DNA of 9,321 nt from Candidatus Gastranaerophilales bacterium (GCA_900548405.1 UNSJ01000057.1:1-9321), one strand, 5' to 3'; shown: positions 1 to 7,121, counted from the first letter of the stretch. Notes: generated by a model not told the origin, from the sequence alone. Numbers and translations are program-made.

Positions 1-77
1 CCCTGAAATCGGCTTAAGGAGTGCTTCTAGAGTGCCCCCCCCCCGTGAAATACGTGTTTATTTAATCTTCTTGTCAT
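1..77 (-). CDS. 5' end of an unidentified gene interrupted by a poly-G tract (partial, runs off the window)
   Basis: ATG at 77-75 is preceded by a strong Shine-Dalgarno GAGGAG with a 7-base spacer and by a plausible promoter, so this looks like a true gene start. The first residues read MTRRLNKHVFH, followed by glycines encoded by a run of ten G (44-35). With ten G the frame ends at TAG (29-27), giving a 16-residue peptide. With nine G it also stops soon (TAA). With eleven (or eight) G the frame stays open to the window edge, reading GTLEALLKPISG after the first glycines. The product is not recognised. The gene may be phase-variable by slipped-strand mispairing, the run may be mis-called, or the gene may be broken. 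It lies downstream of pgk on the same strand but is separated from it by a terminator and has its own promoter. Confidence 0.55.
35..44. repeat. Homopolymer C10/G10 tract inside a start-proximal coding frame
   Basis: Ten consecutive C on the plus strand (G on the coding minus strand) stand out in an AT-rich region. The tract begins at codon 12 of the minus-strand gene starting at 77. Homopolymeric G tracts near gene starts are classic contingency loci for on/off switching. In this copy the tract length puts the gene in the off frame. Confidence 0.9.
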
Positions 78-108
78 ACTTTCACTCCTCATTTATATTT
101 CATTTATT

Positions 109-136
109 ATTATAAACGATTTTTGATTTTTTACAA
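109..136 (-). promoter_or_regulatory. Promoter for the poly-G tract gene
   Basis: On the minus strand, TTGTAA (136-131) and a perfect TATAAT (114-109) are separated by 16 bases. The predicted RNA start is near 102, leaving a leader of about 25 bases that contains the GAGGAG ribosome site before ATG at 77. It lies just past the pgk terminator, which suggests independent transcription. Confidence 0.5.
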
Positions 137-156
137 GTGAAGCTTGACTTTACAAT

Positions 157-192
157 AAAAAAAACACCTGTTTTAGGACAGGTGTTTTTTTT
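157..192 (-). terminator. Rho-independent terminator of pgk (bidirectional in shape)
   Basis: The inverted repeat AAAACACCTG / CAGGTGTTTT (161-170 and 179-188) has an 8-base loop. On the minus strand it is followed by eight T (complement of 157-164), about 20 bases after the pgk stop codon. The plus strand also has a T run after the stem, so it could stop transcription from either side. Confidence 0.9.
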
Positions 193-208
193 TATTATTT
201 TTTACTTT

Positions 209-1411
209 TTATTTATCATCTAAAGCTGCAACGCCCGGTAATACTTTACCTTCGATAAATTCAAGAGATGCACCGCCGCCTGTTGAAACGTGAGTGAAAT
301 CTTCTGCTTTAAAGAATTTTTTAGCAGCAGATACAGAATCACCACCGCCAATAACAGAAGTTGCACCGTTTTCAGTTGCTTCAACAACTGCTTGAAGTAC
401 AGCTTTTGTACCTTCAGCAAATTTAGGGTTTTCAAATGCGCCTACCGGACCATTCATCAATATTGTTTTTGAATTTTTAATAACATCAGCAAATGCTTTT
501 CTTGAATCAGGACCTGCATCAACGCCTTCAAATCCGTCAGGAATTTCGTTGATAGCAACAAATTTGTTTGTACCGTTTCCTGAAAAATCGTCAGCTGCAA
601 GAACATCAGTAGCCATAATAATTTTAACGCCTTTATCAGCTGCTTTCTTTTCAATAGCTTTTGCAACGTTCATTTGGTCGTCTTCGCAAATTGAATTACC
701 GATTTTACCGCCGTTAGCCTTCACGAATGTATAAGCCATACCGCCGCCGATGATTAAGTTATCAACTTTATCAATTAAGTTTTCAAGAACACCGATTTTA
801 GAAGAAACTTTAGCACCGCCGACAATAGCTGTGAAAGGTCTTGCAGGATTATCAAGAGCTTCAGACAAGCATCTGATTTCTTTTTCCATTAATAAGCCTG
901 AAACAGCAGGTTTCAAAACTTTAGCCAACTTAGCTGTTGAAGTGTGGTTTCTGTGAGCAGCTCCGAAAGCATCGTTTACATAGAAATCACCTAATTTAGC
1001 TAATTCGTTTGCAAAAGTCATATCATCATCTTTTGCTTCTTCCGCTTTGTAGTAACGGATGTTTTCCAATAAAGCAACCTGACCGTCTTTTAAAGCTTCT
1101 AATTCTTTATCAGCACCTTCGCCCACCGGTGATTTTACAAATAATACATCTTCACCTAAAACTTTAGACAAGTGTTTTGCAACAGGTTCTAAAGAAAATT
1201 CAGGGTTCCATTCGCCTTTTGGTCTTCCTAAGTGAGCCATTAAAATAATTTTTGCTCCTTTTTCTTTTAAAGCTTTCACTGTAGGAATAATAGCTTGAAT
1301 TCTTGTATCATCGGTAACATTTTTGTCTGCGTCTAAAGGCACATTTACGTCTACTCTTACAAGAGCACGTTTTCCTTTTACATCACCTAAGTCTTTAATA
1401 GATTTTTTCAT
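209..1411 (-). CDS. pgk: Phosphoglycerate kinase
   Basis: Cytosolic glycolytic enzyme that transfers the acyl phosphate of 1,3-bisphosphoglycerate to ADP, giving ATP and 3-phosphoglycerate. The 400-residue length is normal for the bacterial family, and both lobes are complete. Visible signatures are the N-terminal substrate-binding segment VRVDVNVP, HLGRPKG near residue 60, NDAFGAAHR near 146, the glycine-rich GGAKVSSKIGVLENL near 198, IIGGGMAYTF in the nucleotide-binding lobe, MNGPVGAFE, and the C-terminal GGGDSVSAA and STGGGASLEF. The start is set by a Shine-Dalgarno AGGAGAG (1424-1418) six bases before ATG. The gene appears monocistronic, with its own promoter at 1455-1483 and a strong terminator 20 bases after the stop. 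No gap gene is adjacent. I see nothing unusual in the catalytic regions. Confidence 0.98.
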   Translation of the reverse strand: MKKSIKDLGDVKGKRALVRVDVNVPLDADKNVTDDTRIQAIIPTVKALKEKGAKIILMAHLGRPKGEWNPEFSLEPVAKHLSKVLGEDVLFVKSPVGEGADKELEALKDGQVALLENIRYYKAEEAKDDDMTFANELAKLGDFYVNDAFGAAHRNHTSTAKLAKVLKPAVSGLLMEKEIRCLSEALDNPARPFTAIVGGAKVSSKIGVLENLIDKVDNLIIGGGMAYTFVKANGGKIGNSICEDDQMNVAKAIEKKAADKGVKIIMATDVLAADDFSGNGTNKFVAINEIPDGFEGVDAGPDSRKAFADVIKNSKTILMNGPVGAFENPKFAEGTKAVLQAVVEATENGATSVIGGGDSVSAAKKFFKAEDFTHVSTGGGASLEFIEGKVLPGVAALDDK

Positions 1412-1454
1412 AATTTTCTCTCCTATTTAAAAATGAAATATTCATTGCAAGATT

Positions 1455-1483
1455 ATCATACAAAAAACATGAAATTAATCCAA
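1455..1483 (-). promoter_or_regulatory. Promoter of pgk
   Basis: On the minus strand, TTGGAT (1483-1478) and TATGAT (1460-1455) are separated by exactly 17 bases. The predicted RNA start is near 1448, giving a leader of roughly 37 bases that includes the AGGAGAG ribosome site. It lies in the 134-base gap shared with the divergent OmpH-like gene, for which I could not see an equally clear promoter. Confidence 0.6.
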
Positions 1484-1545
1484 GTAACCAATTAAAATTT
1501 TTGTCTTTCGGATTAATCTGAAAACACAAAAGAAAGGATTTACTT

Positions 1546-2013
1546 ATGAAGAAAAAAATATTTGGGGTGCTTGTTGTAATCACAGCTTTTGTAGCAGGTT
1601 ATTCTATTAATAACATCGCTGTTTCAGGAACAAATCCTGAATATAAAGTTGCGATTGTTGATATTCAAAAAATCGTGTCAAATTCGAGTGAAATAAAAGC
1701 TTTAAAAACCGATCAGGAAAAGCAGGTTCAAACCATGCAGGCAACAATTGATAAGGCAAGAGCGGAAATTTCTAAAGAAAAAGATCCCGCTAAAATTGCA
1801 CAATTAGAAGAAAAATACAGAAATGAAATTAACCAGCAAAAACTAGCGCTTGATACATCATATAACAGCAAATTAACAGCAATTGACAATAAGATTAAAA
1901 CTGCGGTAATAGAAAAAGCACGCAGCATGAATTACAACATTGTACTGCCTAAAAATACTGTTCTATATGGCGGGGATGATATTACCGATCAGGTTTCAAC
2001 AATAATTAAATAG
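1546..2013 (+). CDS. OmpH/Skp family periplasmic protein
   Basis: A 155-residue protein of the OmpH/Skp type, a family of periplasmic chaperones that hold unfolded outer membrane proteins. The N-terminus (MKKK followed by a hydrophobic stretch to about residue 26) is a signal peptide or signal anchor. After it comes the family's first strand YKVAIVDIQKIV, then a long charged, helical, coiled-coil-like region (about residues 50-125) matching the Skp arms. The second conserved strand is YNIVLPKNTVLYGGDDITDQV at the C-terminus. The length is close to the usual 150-180 residues. An AGGA with about an 8-base spacer precedes ATG at 1546. The gene stands alone, without the bamA or lpxD neighbours common in Proteobacteria, so the chaperone role is inferred from the family alone. 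Confidence 0.85.
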   Translation: MKKKIFGVLVVITAFVAGYSINNIAVSGTNPEYKVAIVDIQKIVSNSSEIKALKTDQEKQVQTMQATIDKARAEISKEKDPAKIAQLEEKYRNEINQQKLALDTSYNSKLTAIDNKIKTAVIEKARSMNYNIVLPKNTVLYGGDDITDQVSTIIK

Positions 2014-2018
2014 ATTTA

Positions 2019-2102
2019 TCAGCCGTTATTATTTTGGAAGAATATTAATCATTATAGAACTTGTGTTTTTATAAAATGATTCTTTCCAAACCTGACGGCT
2101 GA
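2019..2102. terminator. Long imperfect hairpin at convergent gene ends, possible bidirectional terminator
   Basis: TCAGCCGT (2019-2026) is perfectly complementary to ACGGCTGA (2095-2102). Inside it, TTTGGAA (2033-2039) pairs with TTCCAAA (2084-2090), and GAAT can extend this past a one-base bulge. The stem begins six bases after the stop codon of the plus-strand OmpH-like gene, and most of it lies within the last codons of the converging minus-strand gene. A T-rich stretch follows on the plus strand. Termination is inferred; the loop is large and AT-rich, so strength is uncertain. Confidence 0.4.
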
Positions 2103-2472
2103 TTTGTTTCTTTTGTTTGTCAATATTGTATAATTCTGTATCAAACAACTGCTTTGACTTCACATTTGCATAGCAGGCAGATTTAAATTCATCAGTCATA
2201 AATTCGCATTCGGCTAATGAATCTTCAAAATCCGCGCGTCTTTTAGCCCAGTAATTATAAATTTCCTGAGTAGCTTTTGTTCCGTCAGGCCAAAACCATT
2301 TAATATCTTTATATTGGGCGTTTTCCAAACCCTGCGGGCAAAGCTCCTGCCAAACAGGACGTTCGGGGGCTTTCGCAAGATTAATAATTTCGGATGCAAT
2401 TACCGAATTAATACTAAAACCTAAAATTCCAATCAGACATATTAATTTGTTTATGTTTAATAATTTGCTCAT
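2029..2472 (-). CDS. Small predicted secreted protein of unknown function
   Basis: A 147-residue protein I do not recognise. Residues 1-27 look like a cleavable signal peptide: a short basic N-terminus, the hydrophobic core LICLIGILGFSINSV, and a likely cleavage after VIA or IAS. The mature part is hydrophilic with many aromatic residues, including WFWPDGT and YNYWAKRR. It contains three cysteines (CPQ, ECEF, ACYA), two of which could form a disulfide in the periplasm or outside the cell. The C-terminal third is rich in lysine and glutamine. The start is constrained: an in-frame TAA lies just upstream of ATG at 2472, and no good Shine-Dalgarno is visible. The gene converges on the OmpH-like gene and is divergent from uvrC. 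Confidence 0.75.
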   Translation of the reverse strand: MSKLLNINKLICLIGILGFSINSVIASEIINLAKAPERPVWQELCPQGLENAQYKDIKWFWPDGTKATQEIYNYWAKRRADFEDSLAECEFMTDEFKSACYANVKSKQLFDTELYNIDKQKKQISRQVWKESFYKNTSSIMINILPK

Positions 2473-2486
2473 ATAATCTTATTATT

Positions 2487-2514
2487 ATTATAATTAATTA
2501 TTTGATATTTTCAA
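2487..2514 (-). promoter_or_regulatory. Promoter of the small secreted protein gene
   Basis: On the minus strand, TTGAAA (2514-2509) and a perfect TATAAT (2492-2487) are 16 bases apart. The expected RNA start near 2480 leaves only about 8 bases before ATG at 2472, so there is no room for a normal ribosome site. It overlaps the divergent uvrC promoter region. Confidence 0.55.
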
Positions 2515-2540
2515 CCTCCATTTGTTATATATGTTATAAT
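2502..2540 (+). promoter_or_regulatory. Promoter region of uvrC, overlapping its start codon
   Basis: Two readings are possible. TTGATA (2502-2507) followed after 17-18 bases by TTATAT/TATATA (2525-2531) predicts an RNA start near 2538, at ATG 2539. Alternatively, the perfect extended minus-ten TGTTATAAT (2532-2540) predicts a start near 2547, at the in-frame ATG 2548. In both cases the mRNA would be leaderless or nearly so. Confidence 0.5.
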
Positions 2541-2547
2541 GGAATTG

Positions 2548-4212
2548 ATGAATGAGAATTTAAAACAAACTCTAAAACTGCTTCCGTCGCTTCCCGGCTG
2601 TTATATTTACTATAACAAAGAGGGAGAAATAATTTATGTAGGCAAAGCTAAAATTCTTAAGCGGCGTGTAATGAGCTACTTTAACAGAAAACATTCAAGT
2701 GTTAAGGTAGAAGTTTTGGTTTCTCAAATCGAGCGTTTGGAATATATTATTACAAACACGGAAGTTGAAGCTTTAATTCTTGAAAGCCACTTAATTAAAA
2801 AACATAAACCCCGTTATAATGTTTTATTAAAAGATGATAAAAAATATCCGTACTTTTTAATTACTGATGAAGATTTTCCTAGAATAACAATTGTGCGCAA
2901 AAAAAATATGAACCCTGAAAAAGGACGTTATTACGGACCTTATACAGACGTTCGCGCAATGCACGCTACCTTGGACTTTTTGAAAAAAATATTTCCGCTC
3001 AAGCAATGCAAATCCCCCAAATTTAAAGATCGTCCGTGTCTTTACTATCATATAGGTAGATGTATGGCTCCGTGTCAAAATCTTGTAACATCGGAAGAAT
3101 ACAAAAATATTGTTCGACAAGCAGAATTATTTTTATCGGGAAAACAGTCTGAATTAATGAAACAGCTGCAAGAACAGATGCAAAAGTACGCCGAAAGTCT
3201 TCAATTTGAAAAAGCCGCTAAACTTCGAGACAGCTATAATGACCTGCAAAAAACACTTGAAAAACAAAAAGTTGTTTATGAAAATACAAAATTAAATGAA
3301 GATGTTATTTCTCTTATGGCTGACGATGGAATTTTTGCTATAGTAATCCTGATGATTAGGGAAGGAAGGCTGATTGATAAAAAAGATTTTGTTTACGAAG
3401 TTGAAGAAGATGACAGAACAGAATTCTTTGAAACTTTCTTTAAAGAATACTACAGTACTTTAAAACTTGAATACCCTGACAAGATTGTATCAAATGAACT
3501 TGAAGCTGTTGGTGAAAAAGAACTGTATGAAGAATGGCTTGAAATTTTAGCACAAAAGAAAATTAAAATAAGTTACGGAAAATCAGCTCAAGGCAAAGAA
3601 CTCCAAATGCTTGCCGATAAAAATGCTAAAGTTGTCCTTGATAATGCTAAGCTTGCTAAAATGTCTAAAATCAGAGATGATTTTAATGAAATCGGTTCAT
3701 ATCTTGCCGAAAAGCTTGAGCTTAAAAACTTTCCATACCGAATGGAATGCTACGATATTTCACATATTCAGGGGACAAATACCGTTGCTTCTATGGTAAC
3801 TTTTATTAACGGAGTTCCTAAAAAATCCGAATACAGAAAATTTAAAGTAAGAATGACAGAAGGAAAACCTGACGATTTTCTTTCAATGAAAGAAGTTTTA
3901 ACCCGCCGCTTAAGCCATTTGGGAGAAGAAAAATGGGCTAAACCGGATTTGATTATTATTGACGGTGGAAAAGGACAGCTTTCAAGTGTTATGCAAATTA
4001 TTGAGGATTTAGGCGTAACAGGAATTGATGTAGTCAGCCTTGCAAAAAAACATGAAGAAGTGTTTCTTCCAAAACAATCAAAACCTGTTATTCTTCCGAG
4101 AAATTCAAGCGCATTATTCTTATTCCAAAGAATAAGAGATGAAGCTCACAGATTTGCCATTACTTATCACAGAAAATTGCGTTCAAAAAAAATGATTGAG
4201 AAGAAAAACTAA
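2548..4212 (+). CDS. uvrC: Excinuclease ABC subunit C, lacking the C-terminal (HhH)2 domain
   Basis: The dual-incision nuclease of nucleotide excision repair, which cuts both sides of a lesion bound by UvrB. Residue numbers here count from the longer start at 2539. The GIY-YIG domain, which makes the 3' cut, spans about 17-95, with GCYIYY, IIYVGKAK and Glu82. Four cysteines at 157, 167, 175 and 179 match the iron-sulfur cluster site reported for E. coli UvrC. The UVR helix that binds UvrB lies around 205-240. The RNase H-like domain, which makes the 5' cut, keeps Asp406 (YDISH), Asp475 (IIDGGKGQ) and His537 (DEAHRFAI). The protein ends soon after at residue 557, so the usual tandem helix-hairpin-helix domain of about 55 residues is missing. 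I prefer ATG 2548 because MNENL is a typical UvrC beginning; 2539 adds three residues. The stop overlaps the converging gene by four bases. Confidence 0.95.
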   Translation: MNENLKQTLKLLPSLPGCYIYYNKEGEIIYVGKAKILKRRVMSYFNRKHSSVKVEVLVSQIERLEYIITNTEVEALILESHLIKKHKPRYNVLLKDDKKYPYFLITDEDFPRITIVRKKNMNPEKGRYYGPYTDVRAMHATLDFLKKIFPLKQCKSPKFKDRPCLYYHIGRCMAPCQNLVTSEEYKNIVRQAELFLSGKQSELMKQLQEQMQKYAESLQFEKAAKLRDSYNDLQKTLEKQKVVYENTKLNEDVISLMADDGIFAIVILMIREGRLIDKKDFVYEVEEDDRTEFFETFFKEYYSTLKLEYPDKIVSNELEAVGEKELYEEWLEILAQKKIKISYGKSAQGKELQMLADKNAKVVLDNAKLAKMSKIRDDFNEIGSYLAEKLELKNFPYRMECYDISHIQGTNTVASMVTFINGVPKKSEYRKFKVRMTEGKPDDFLSMKEVLTRRLSHLGEEKWAKPDLIIIDGGKGQLSSVMQIIEDLGVTGIDVVSLAKKHEEVFLPKQSKPVILPRNSSALFLFQRIRDEAHRFAITYHRKLRSKKMIEKKN

Positions 4213-4547
4213 TCTGCTTCTTTTGCTTTTCCTCTGTTTTTAACAGCGTTATTCCAAGCTTCTTGCAGCTGTGAAAGAGTATTGGCTTTATTAAACCATC
4301 TTAAAACATAACGTTCGTCAGGTCCCAAGCCGCCGTTCAGTTTTTGACCTGTTCTGATGTCAAATTCTGCATCAGCCATAGCAAGGTCTACAATCACATG
4401 CGGCGAGCTGTTTTTTGCAGGCTCCATAATTAGTTTCAGATTGTTATATCTTTCAACGCGAATACTTCCCTGATTGTGAGCATCAGATTGAAGTTCAATT
4501 ATCAGAGTTTTAAGTTCGCCCGCTAACTCGTTTAACGTCTTTGCCAT
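4209..4547 (-). CDS. Conserved-looking protein of unknown function, paralog B (last gene of operon)
   Basis: A 112-residue soluble protein with no signal peptide or membrane segment and no family I recognise. Over about 98 residues it aligns without gaps to the product of the gene just upstream; by eye about one third of positions are identical. The shared core is YNNLK-x2-M-x-P-x-K-x-S-x-PH-x2-V, then K-x2-G-x2-G-x-DERYVL-x-W-x-N, then a late Trp. ATG 4547 has AAGGA about 9 bases upstream, inside the preceding gene, whose last 38 bases overlap this one. The 3' end overlaps the uvrC stop by four bases, and no terminator hairpin is visible after it. It is the fifth gene of the operon headed by the ZorA-like gene. 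The tandem arrangement suggests a local duplication. Confidence 0.8.
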   Translation of the reverse strand: MAKTLNELAGELKTLIIELQSDAHNQGSIRVERYNNLKLIMEPAKNSSPHVIVDLAMADAEFDIRTGQKLNGGLGPDERYVLRWFNKANTLSQLQEAWNNAVKNRGKAKEAD

Positions 4548-5016
4548 ATCGTTTCATCCTTAATCTTGCTTCAAAAGCCTTTAATTTATGCCTTACACCG
4601 GAACCCGTAACAGATTCTGCGGCTTCCTGAAGCTCGGCTTTTGAAATCTCTAAATTTTCTTCAGTTTTCTTTTCATTCTTAACCTGTTGTGTAAGAATTT
4701 CATTAGATTTTGTAATATATACCCAGTGTTTTCTTAACTCACCGTTTATGTTAGGACGATTTGCCCACATTAGCACATATCTTTCATCAGAACCCATGCT
4801 ACCGTCTATCTTTTCAACAGGATCTATCGCATAACATACAGCAGAAATATTAACGGATACCCAAAAATGAGGCGTTGAAGTCTTTTTTGGATCCATATAA
4901 AATTTTAAATTGTTGTATTTTTGTTCAACTTTACCATGAGTATTATAAGAGTCAGTTTGAACGTTTATAAGGTAATCTCTTAAACTATTTTCAAATACAC
5001 GTATAGATTCAGGCAT
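4510..5016 (-). CDS. Protein of unknown function, paralog A with a charged C-terminal extension
   Basis: A 168-residue soluble protein. Its first 100 or so residues form the same domain as the following gene, with YNNLK, PHFWVSV and GSDERYVLMWANRP visible. The last 60 residues are an added lysine/glutamate-rich, probably helical tail ending in a strongly basic stretch (RLRMKRYGKDVKRVSGRT). The tail could bind nucleic acid or a partner, but that is a guess. ATG 5016 is preceded by GGAG (5028-5025) with an 8-base spacer. It follows the DUF711 gene after 33 bases and overlaps the next gene by 38 bases, in keeping with one transcript. I recognise no catalytic motif. The two paralogs may form a heterodimer, though nothing in the sequence shows it. 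Confidence 0.8.
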   Translation of the reverse strand: MPESIRVFENSLRDYLINVQTDSYNTHGKVEQKYNNLKFYMDPKKTSTPHFWVSVNISAVCYAIDPVEKIDGSMGSDERYVLMWANRPNINGELRKHWVYITKSNEILTQQVKNEKKTEENLEISKAELQEAAESVTGSGVRHKLKAFEARLRMKRYGKDVKRVSGRT

Positions 5017-5049
5017 AATTCTAACTCCAATAATTCATTAATCTTTCAT

Positions 5050-6411
5050 TTAATTATTTAAACTGTGTATAGGCGCAGGTATTCTTCCTCCTCTGCGGAC
5101 AAATCCCGTTGAAGATAGAGTATTTACAGGCATTATGGGTGCTTTACCCAAAAGACCGCCAAATACAACTTCTTCTCCTATTTTCTTTCCCAAAACAGGT
5201 ATCAATCTAACAGCAGTTGTCTTTTTGTTAATCATACCAATAGCCATTTCATCGGCTATCATACCTGCTATGGTATCCACAGGAGTATCACCGGGAATTG
5301 CAATCATATCAAGACCAACAGAGCAGACAGAGGTCATTGCCTCAAGTTTATCAAAGGTCAGATAACCTTTTTCAGCGGCTTCAATCATACCCGCATCTTC
5401 TGATACAGGTATAAACGCACCTGACAAACCGCCTACATGAGAACTTGCCATAATACCGCCTTTTTTAACGGCATCGTTAAGCATTGCAAGTGCTGCGGTT
5501 GTTCCATGCGCACCTGCATGTTCCAAGCCCATTGCCTGAAAAATTCCTGCAACACTGTCACCCTCATCAGGCGTAGGTGCCAAAGATAAGTCAATAACAC
5601 CGAAAGGTATTTCAAGTCTTTGAGCAAGCTTTCTTCCCACAAGCTCACCTGTGGTTGTAATTTTGTAAGCAATTTGTTTTATTTTATTTGCCAATTCACT
5701 CAAATTTGCATCTTTCCCTAAAGCTTCAATAGCGGCTCTGACAACACCCGGCCCTGAAACACCGACATTTAGCGCGCATTCAGGTTCTCCTACTCCGCAA
5801 AAAGCACCTGCCATAAAAGGATTATCCCCGGGAGAATTACAAAATACAACAAGTTTTGCAGCACCAAGACAATCTTTATCCTTTGTAAGTTCAGCAGTTT
5901 TTTTAATGGTTTCAGCCATTTTTAAAACAGCATCCATATTTATTCCTGCTTTTGAAGATGCAACATTTATGGATGAACAAAGTCTTTCAGTATTCGCTAG
6001 AGCTTGAGGAATACTTTCAATTAAAAGTTTATCTCCTTTTGTACATCCTTTTTCAACAAGGGCTGAAAAACCCCCGATGAAATTTACTCCGACATCTTTT
6101 GCAGCTTTGTCCAAAGTTTCAGCTATTTTAACGTAGTCAGGGTTTTTACACGCTTCGCCTACAAGCGAAATAGGTGTAACCGAAATTCTTTTGTTAATAA
6201 TAGGAATCGAATAATCATTTTCAAGTTCTTTTGCATATTCAACCAAATTTTTAGCATAACGAGTAATTTTATTGTAGATATTTTCACAAACAACATCAAC
6301 ATCACGGTCCATACAATCCCGTAAACTTATTGCAAGCGTAACTGTTCTTATGTCAAGATTGTACAGCTTTATCATATTTATTGTTTCTAATATCAAATTC
6401 TCATTTATCAT
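5050..6411 (-). CDS. DUF711 (UPF0210, 'PFL family') protein
   Basis: A 453-residue cytosolic protein of the DUF711/UPF0210 family. Members have a fold related to pyruvate formate-lyase but no established reaction, and I do not see the glycyl-radical signature. Conserved-looking segments are [12 protein letters not shown] (22-33), [14 protein letters not shown] (191-204), the glycine-rich [11 protein letters not shown] (217-227), [12 protein letters not shown] (279-290), [11 protein letters not shown] (323-333) and the typical C-terminus [15 protein letters not shown] (436-450). The length is normal for the family. Its ATG overlaps the stop of the ZorB-like gene (ATGA, 6411-6408), so translation is probably coupled. 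The nearest GGAG lies 13 bases upstream, too far to act alone. In many Firmicutes the family sits beside a small ACT-domain protein; none is present here. Confidence 0.93.
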   Translation of the reverse strand: MINENLILETINMIKLYNLDIRTVTLAISLRDCMDRDVDVVCENIYNKITRYAKNLVEYAKELENDYSIPIINKRISVTPISLVGEACKNPDYVKIAETLDKAAKDVGVNFIGGFSALVEKGCTKGDKLLIESIPQALANTERLCSSINVASSKAGINMDAVLKMAETIKKTAELTKDKDCLGAAKLVVFCNSPGDNPFMAGAFCGVGEPECALNVGVSGPGVVRAAIEALGKDANLSELANKIKQIAYKITTTGELVGRKLAQRLEIPFGVIDLSLAPTPDEGDSVAGIFQAMGLEHAGAHGTTAALAMLNDAVKKGGIMASSHVGGLSGAFIPVSEDAGMIEAAEKGYLTFDKLEAMTSVCSVGLDMIAIPGDTPVDTIAGMIADEMAIGMINKKTTAVRLIPVLGKKIGEEVVFGGLLGKAPIMPVNTLSSTGFVRRGGRIPAPIHSLNN

Positions 6412-7109
6412 TTTAAAAATTGAACTCCATGAACTAAAACTTCAGTAATATCAAGTTTTTTAACCTTCAAGCGCATTTCTACACGTCTGCTTTTGTTATA
6501 ATCTTCTTTACCGTTTGTGAATACAGGTTCGGAAAAACTTTTTCCTTCAACGACAATCATTTTTTTCAGTTTATCATTGTATTCTTTATTAAAGTTAGTT
6601 TTGAACATATAATCAGCAACAGAGTTTGCCCTTTGCAGACTAAGTGTCATATTCTTCATATACTGCTCGTCGGCATTTTTAATACCGGCGTAAGACTGGC
6701 TGTCAGTGTGACCTTGAATAATAATATTTTCGATTTCGTTTATCAATTCTTTTTTAGAAAAAATTGTATTGATATAAATCGGAACCAATTTATCTAAATA
6801 AGCTTTTCCTTTTGGCGAAAGCGTGTAACTGCTCAATTCAAACAGTTCCAAATCAGAAATTTTAATATCTCCTGTCATTGGATCAACCTGAGCTTCAATA
6901 TTAGCTTTTTTCAAATTCTCTATAAGCTCTTTATTAACTTCAAGCTGTTGCTTTTTCTGTTCAAGACTTTGTTGCGTAAAACCTGTCATTGCAAGAACAA
7001 ACAAAGTCATGAAGATAATAGCCAAACCCAAAAGCAAGTCAGCCATTGTAGTCCAGAAGATGTTATTATCCCCTTCTTCATTTTTTGTTCTTCTCATCAT
7101 TAATGACAT
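6408..7109 (-). CDS. ZorB/MotB-like protein with OmpA peptidoglycan-binding domain
   Basis: A 233-residue inner membrane protein. It has a short charged cytoplasmic N-terminus (1-16), then one membrane helix at about 18-43 carrying Asp24 in the segment MADLLLGL. This is the position of the ion-conducting aspartate in MotB, PomB and ZorB. A periplasmic helical linker follows (45-75), then an OmpA-like domain (about 90-220) with the peptidoglycan-binding residues IIQGHTDS (Asp136) and KSRRVEMRL (Arg208-209). EGKSFSEPV resembles the loop seen in ZorB and MotB homologs. AGAGGA, 8 bases before ATG 7109, overlaps the stop of the preceding channel gene, 12 bases away. The pair should form a stator- or motor-like complex anchored to the cell wall. 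No flagellar or Tol/Exb neighbour is present. Confidence 0.88.
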   Translation of the reverse strand: MSLMMRRTKNEEGDNNIFWTTMADLLLGLAIIFMTLFVLAMTGFTQQSLEQKKQQLEVNKELIENLKKANIEAQVDPMTGDIKISDLELFELSSYTLSPKGKAYLDKLVPIYINTIFSKKELINEIENIIIQGHTDSQSYAGIKNADEQYMKNMTLSLQRANSVADYMFKTNFNKEYNDKLKKMIVVEGKSFSEPVFTNGKEDYNKSRRVEMRLKVKKLDITEVLVHGVQFLK

Positions 7110-7121
7110 AACACAATTCCT

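Noticed and set aside
4209..4547. Missing UvrC (HhH)2 domain displaced into the neighbouring gene
   Set aside because: The neighbour is on the opposite strand, shows no PGIG-type hairpin motifs and is clearly a paralog of the gene upstream of it.
5135..5365. Plus-strand open frame of 76 codons inside the DUF711 gene
   Set aside because: It is antisense to a clearly conserved protein and has no start signals; it is a shadow of the real frame. The same applies to the other short frames inside pgk, uvrC and the channel gene.
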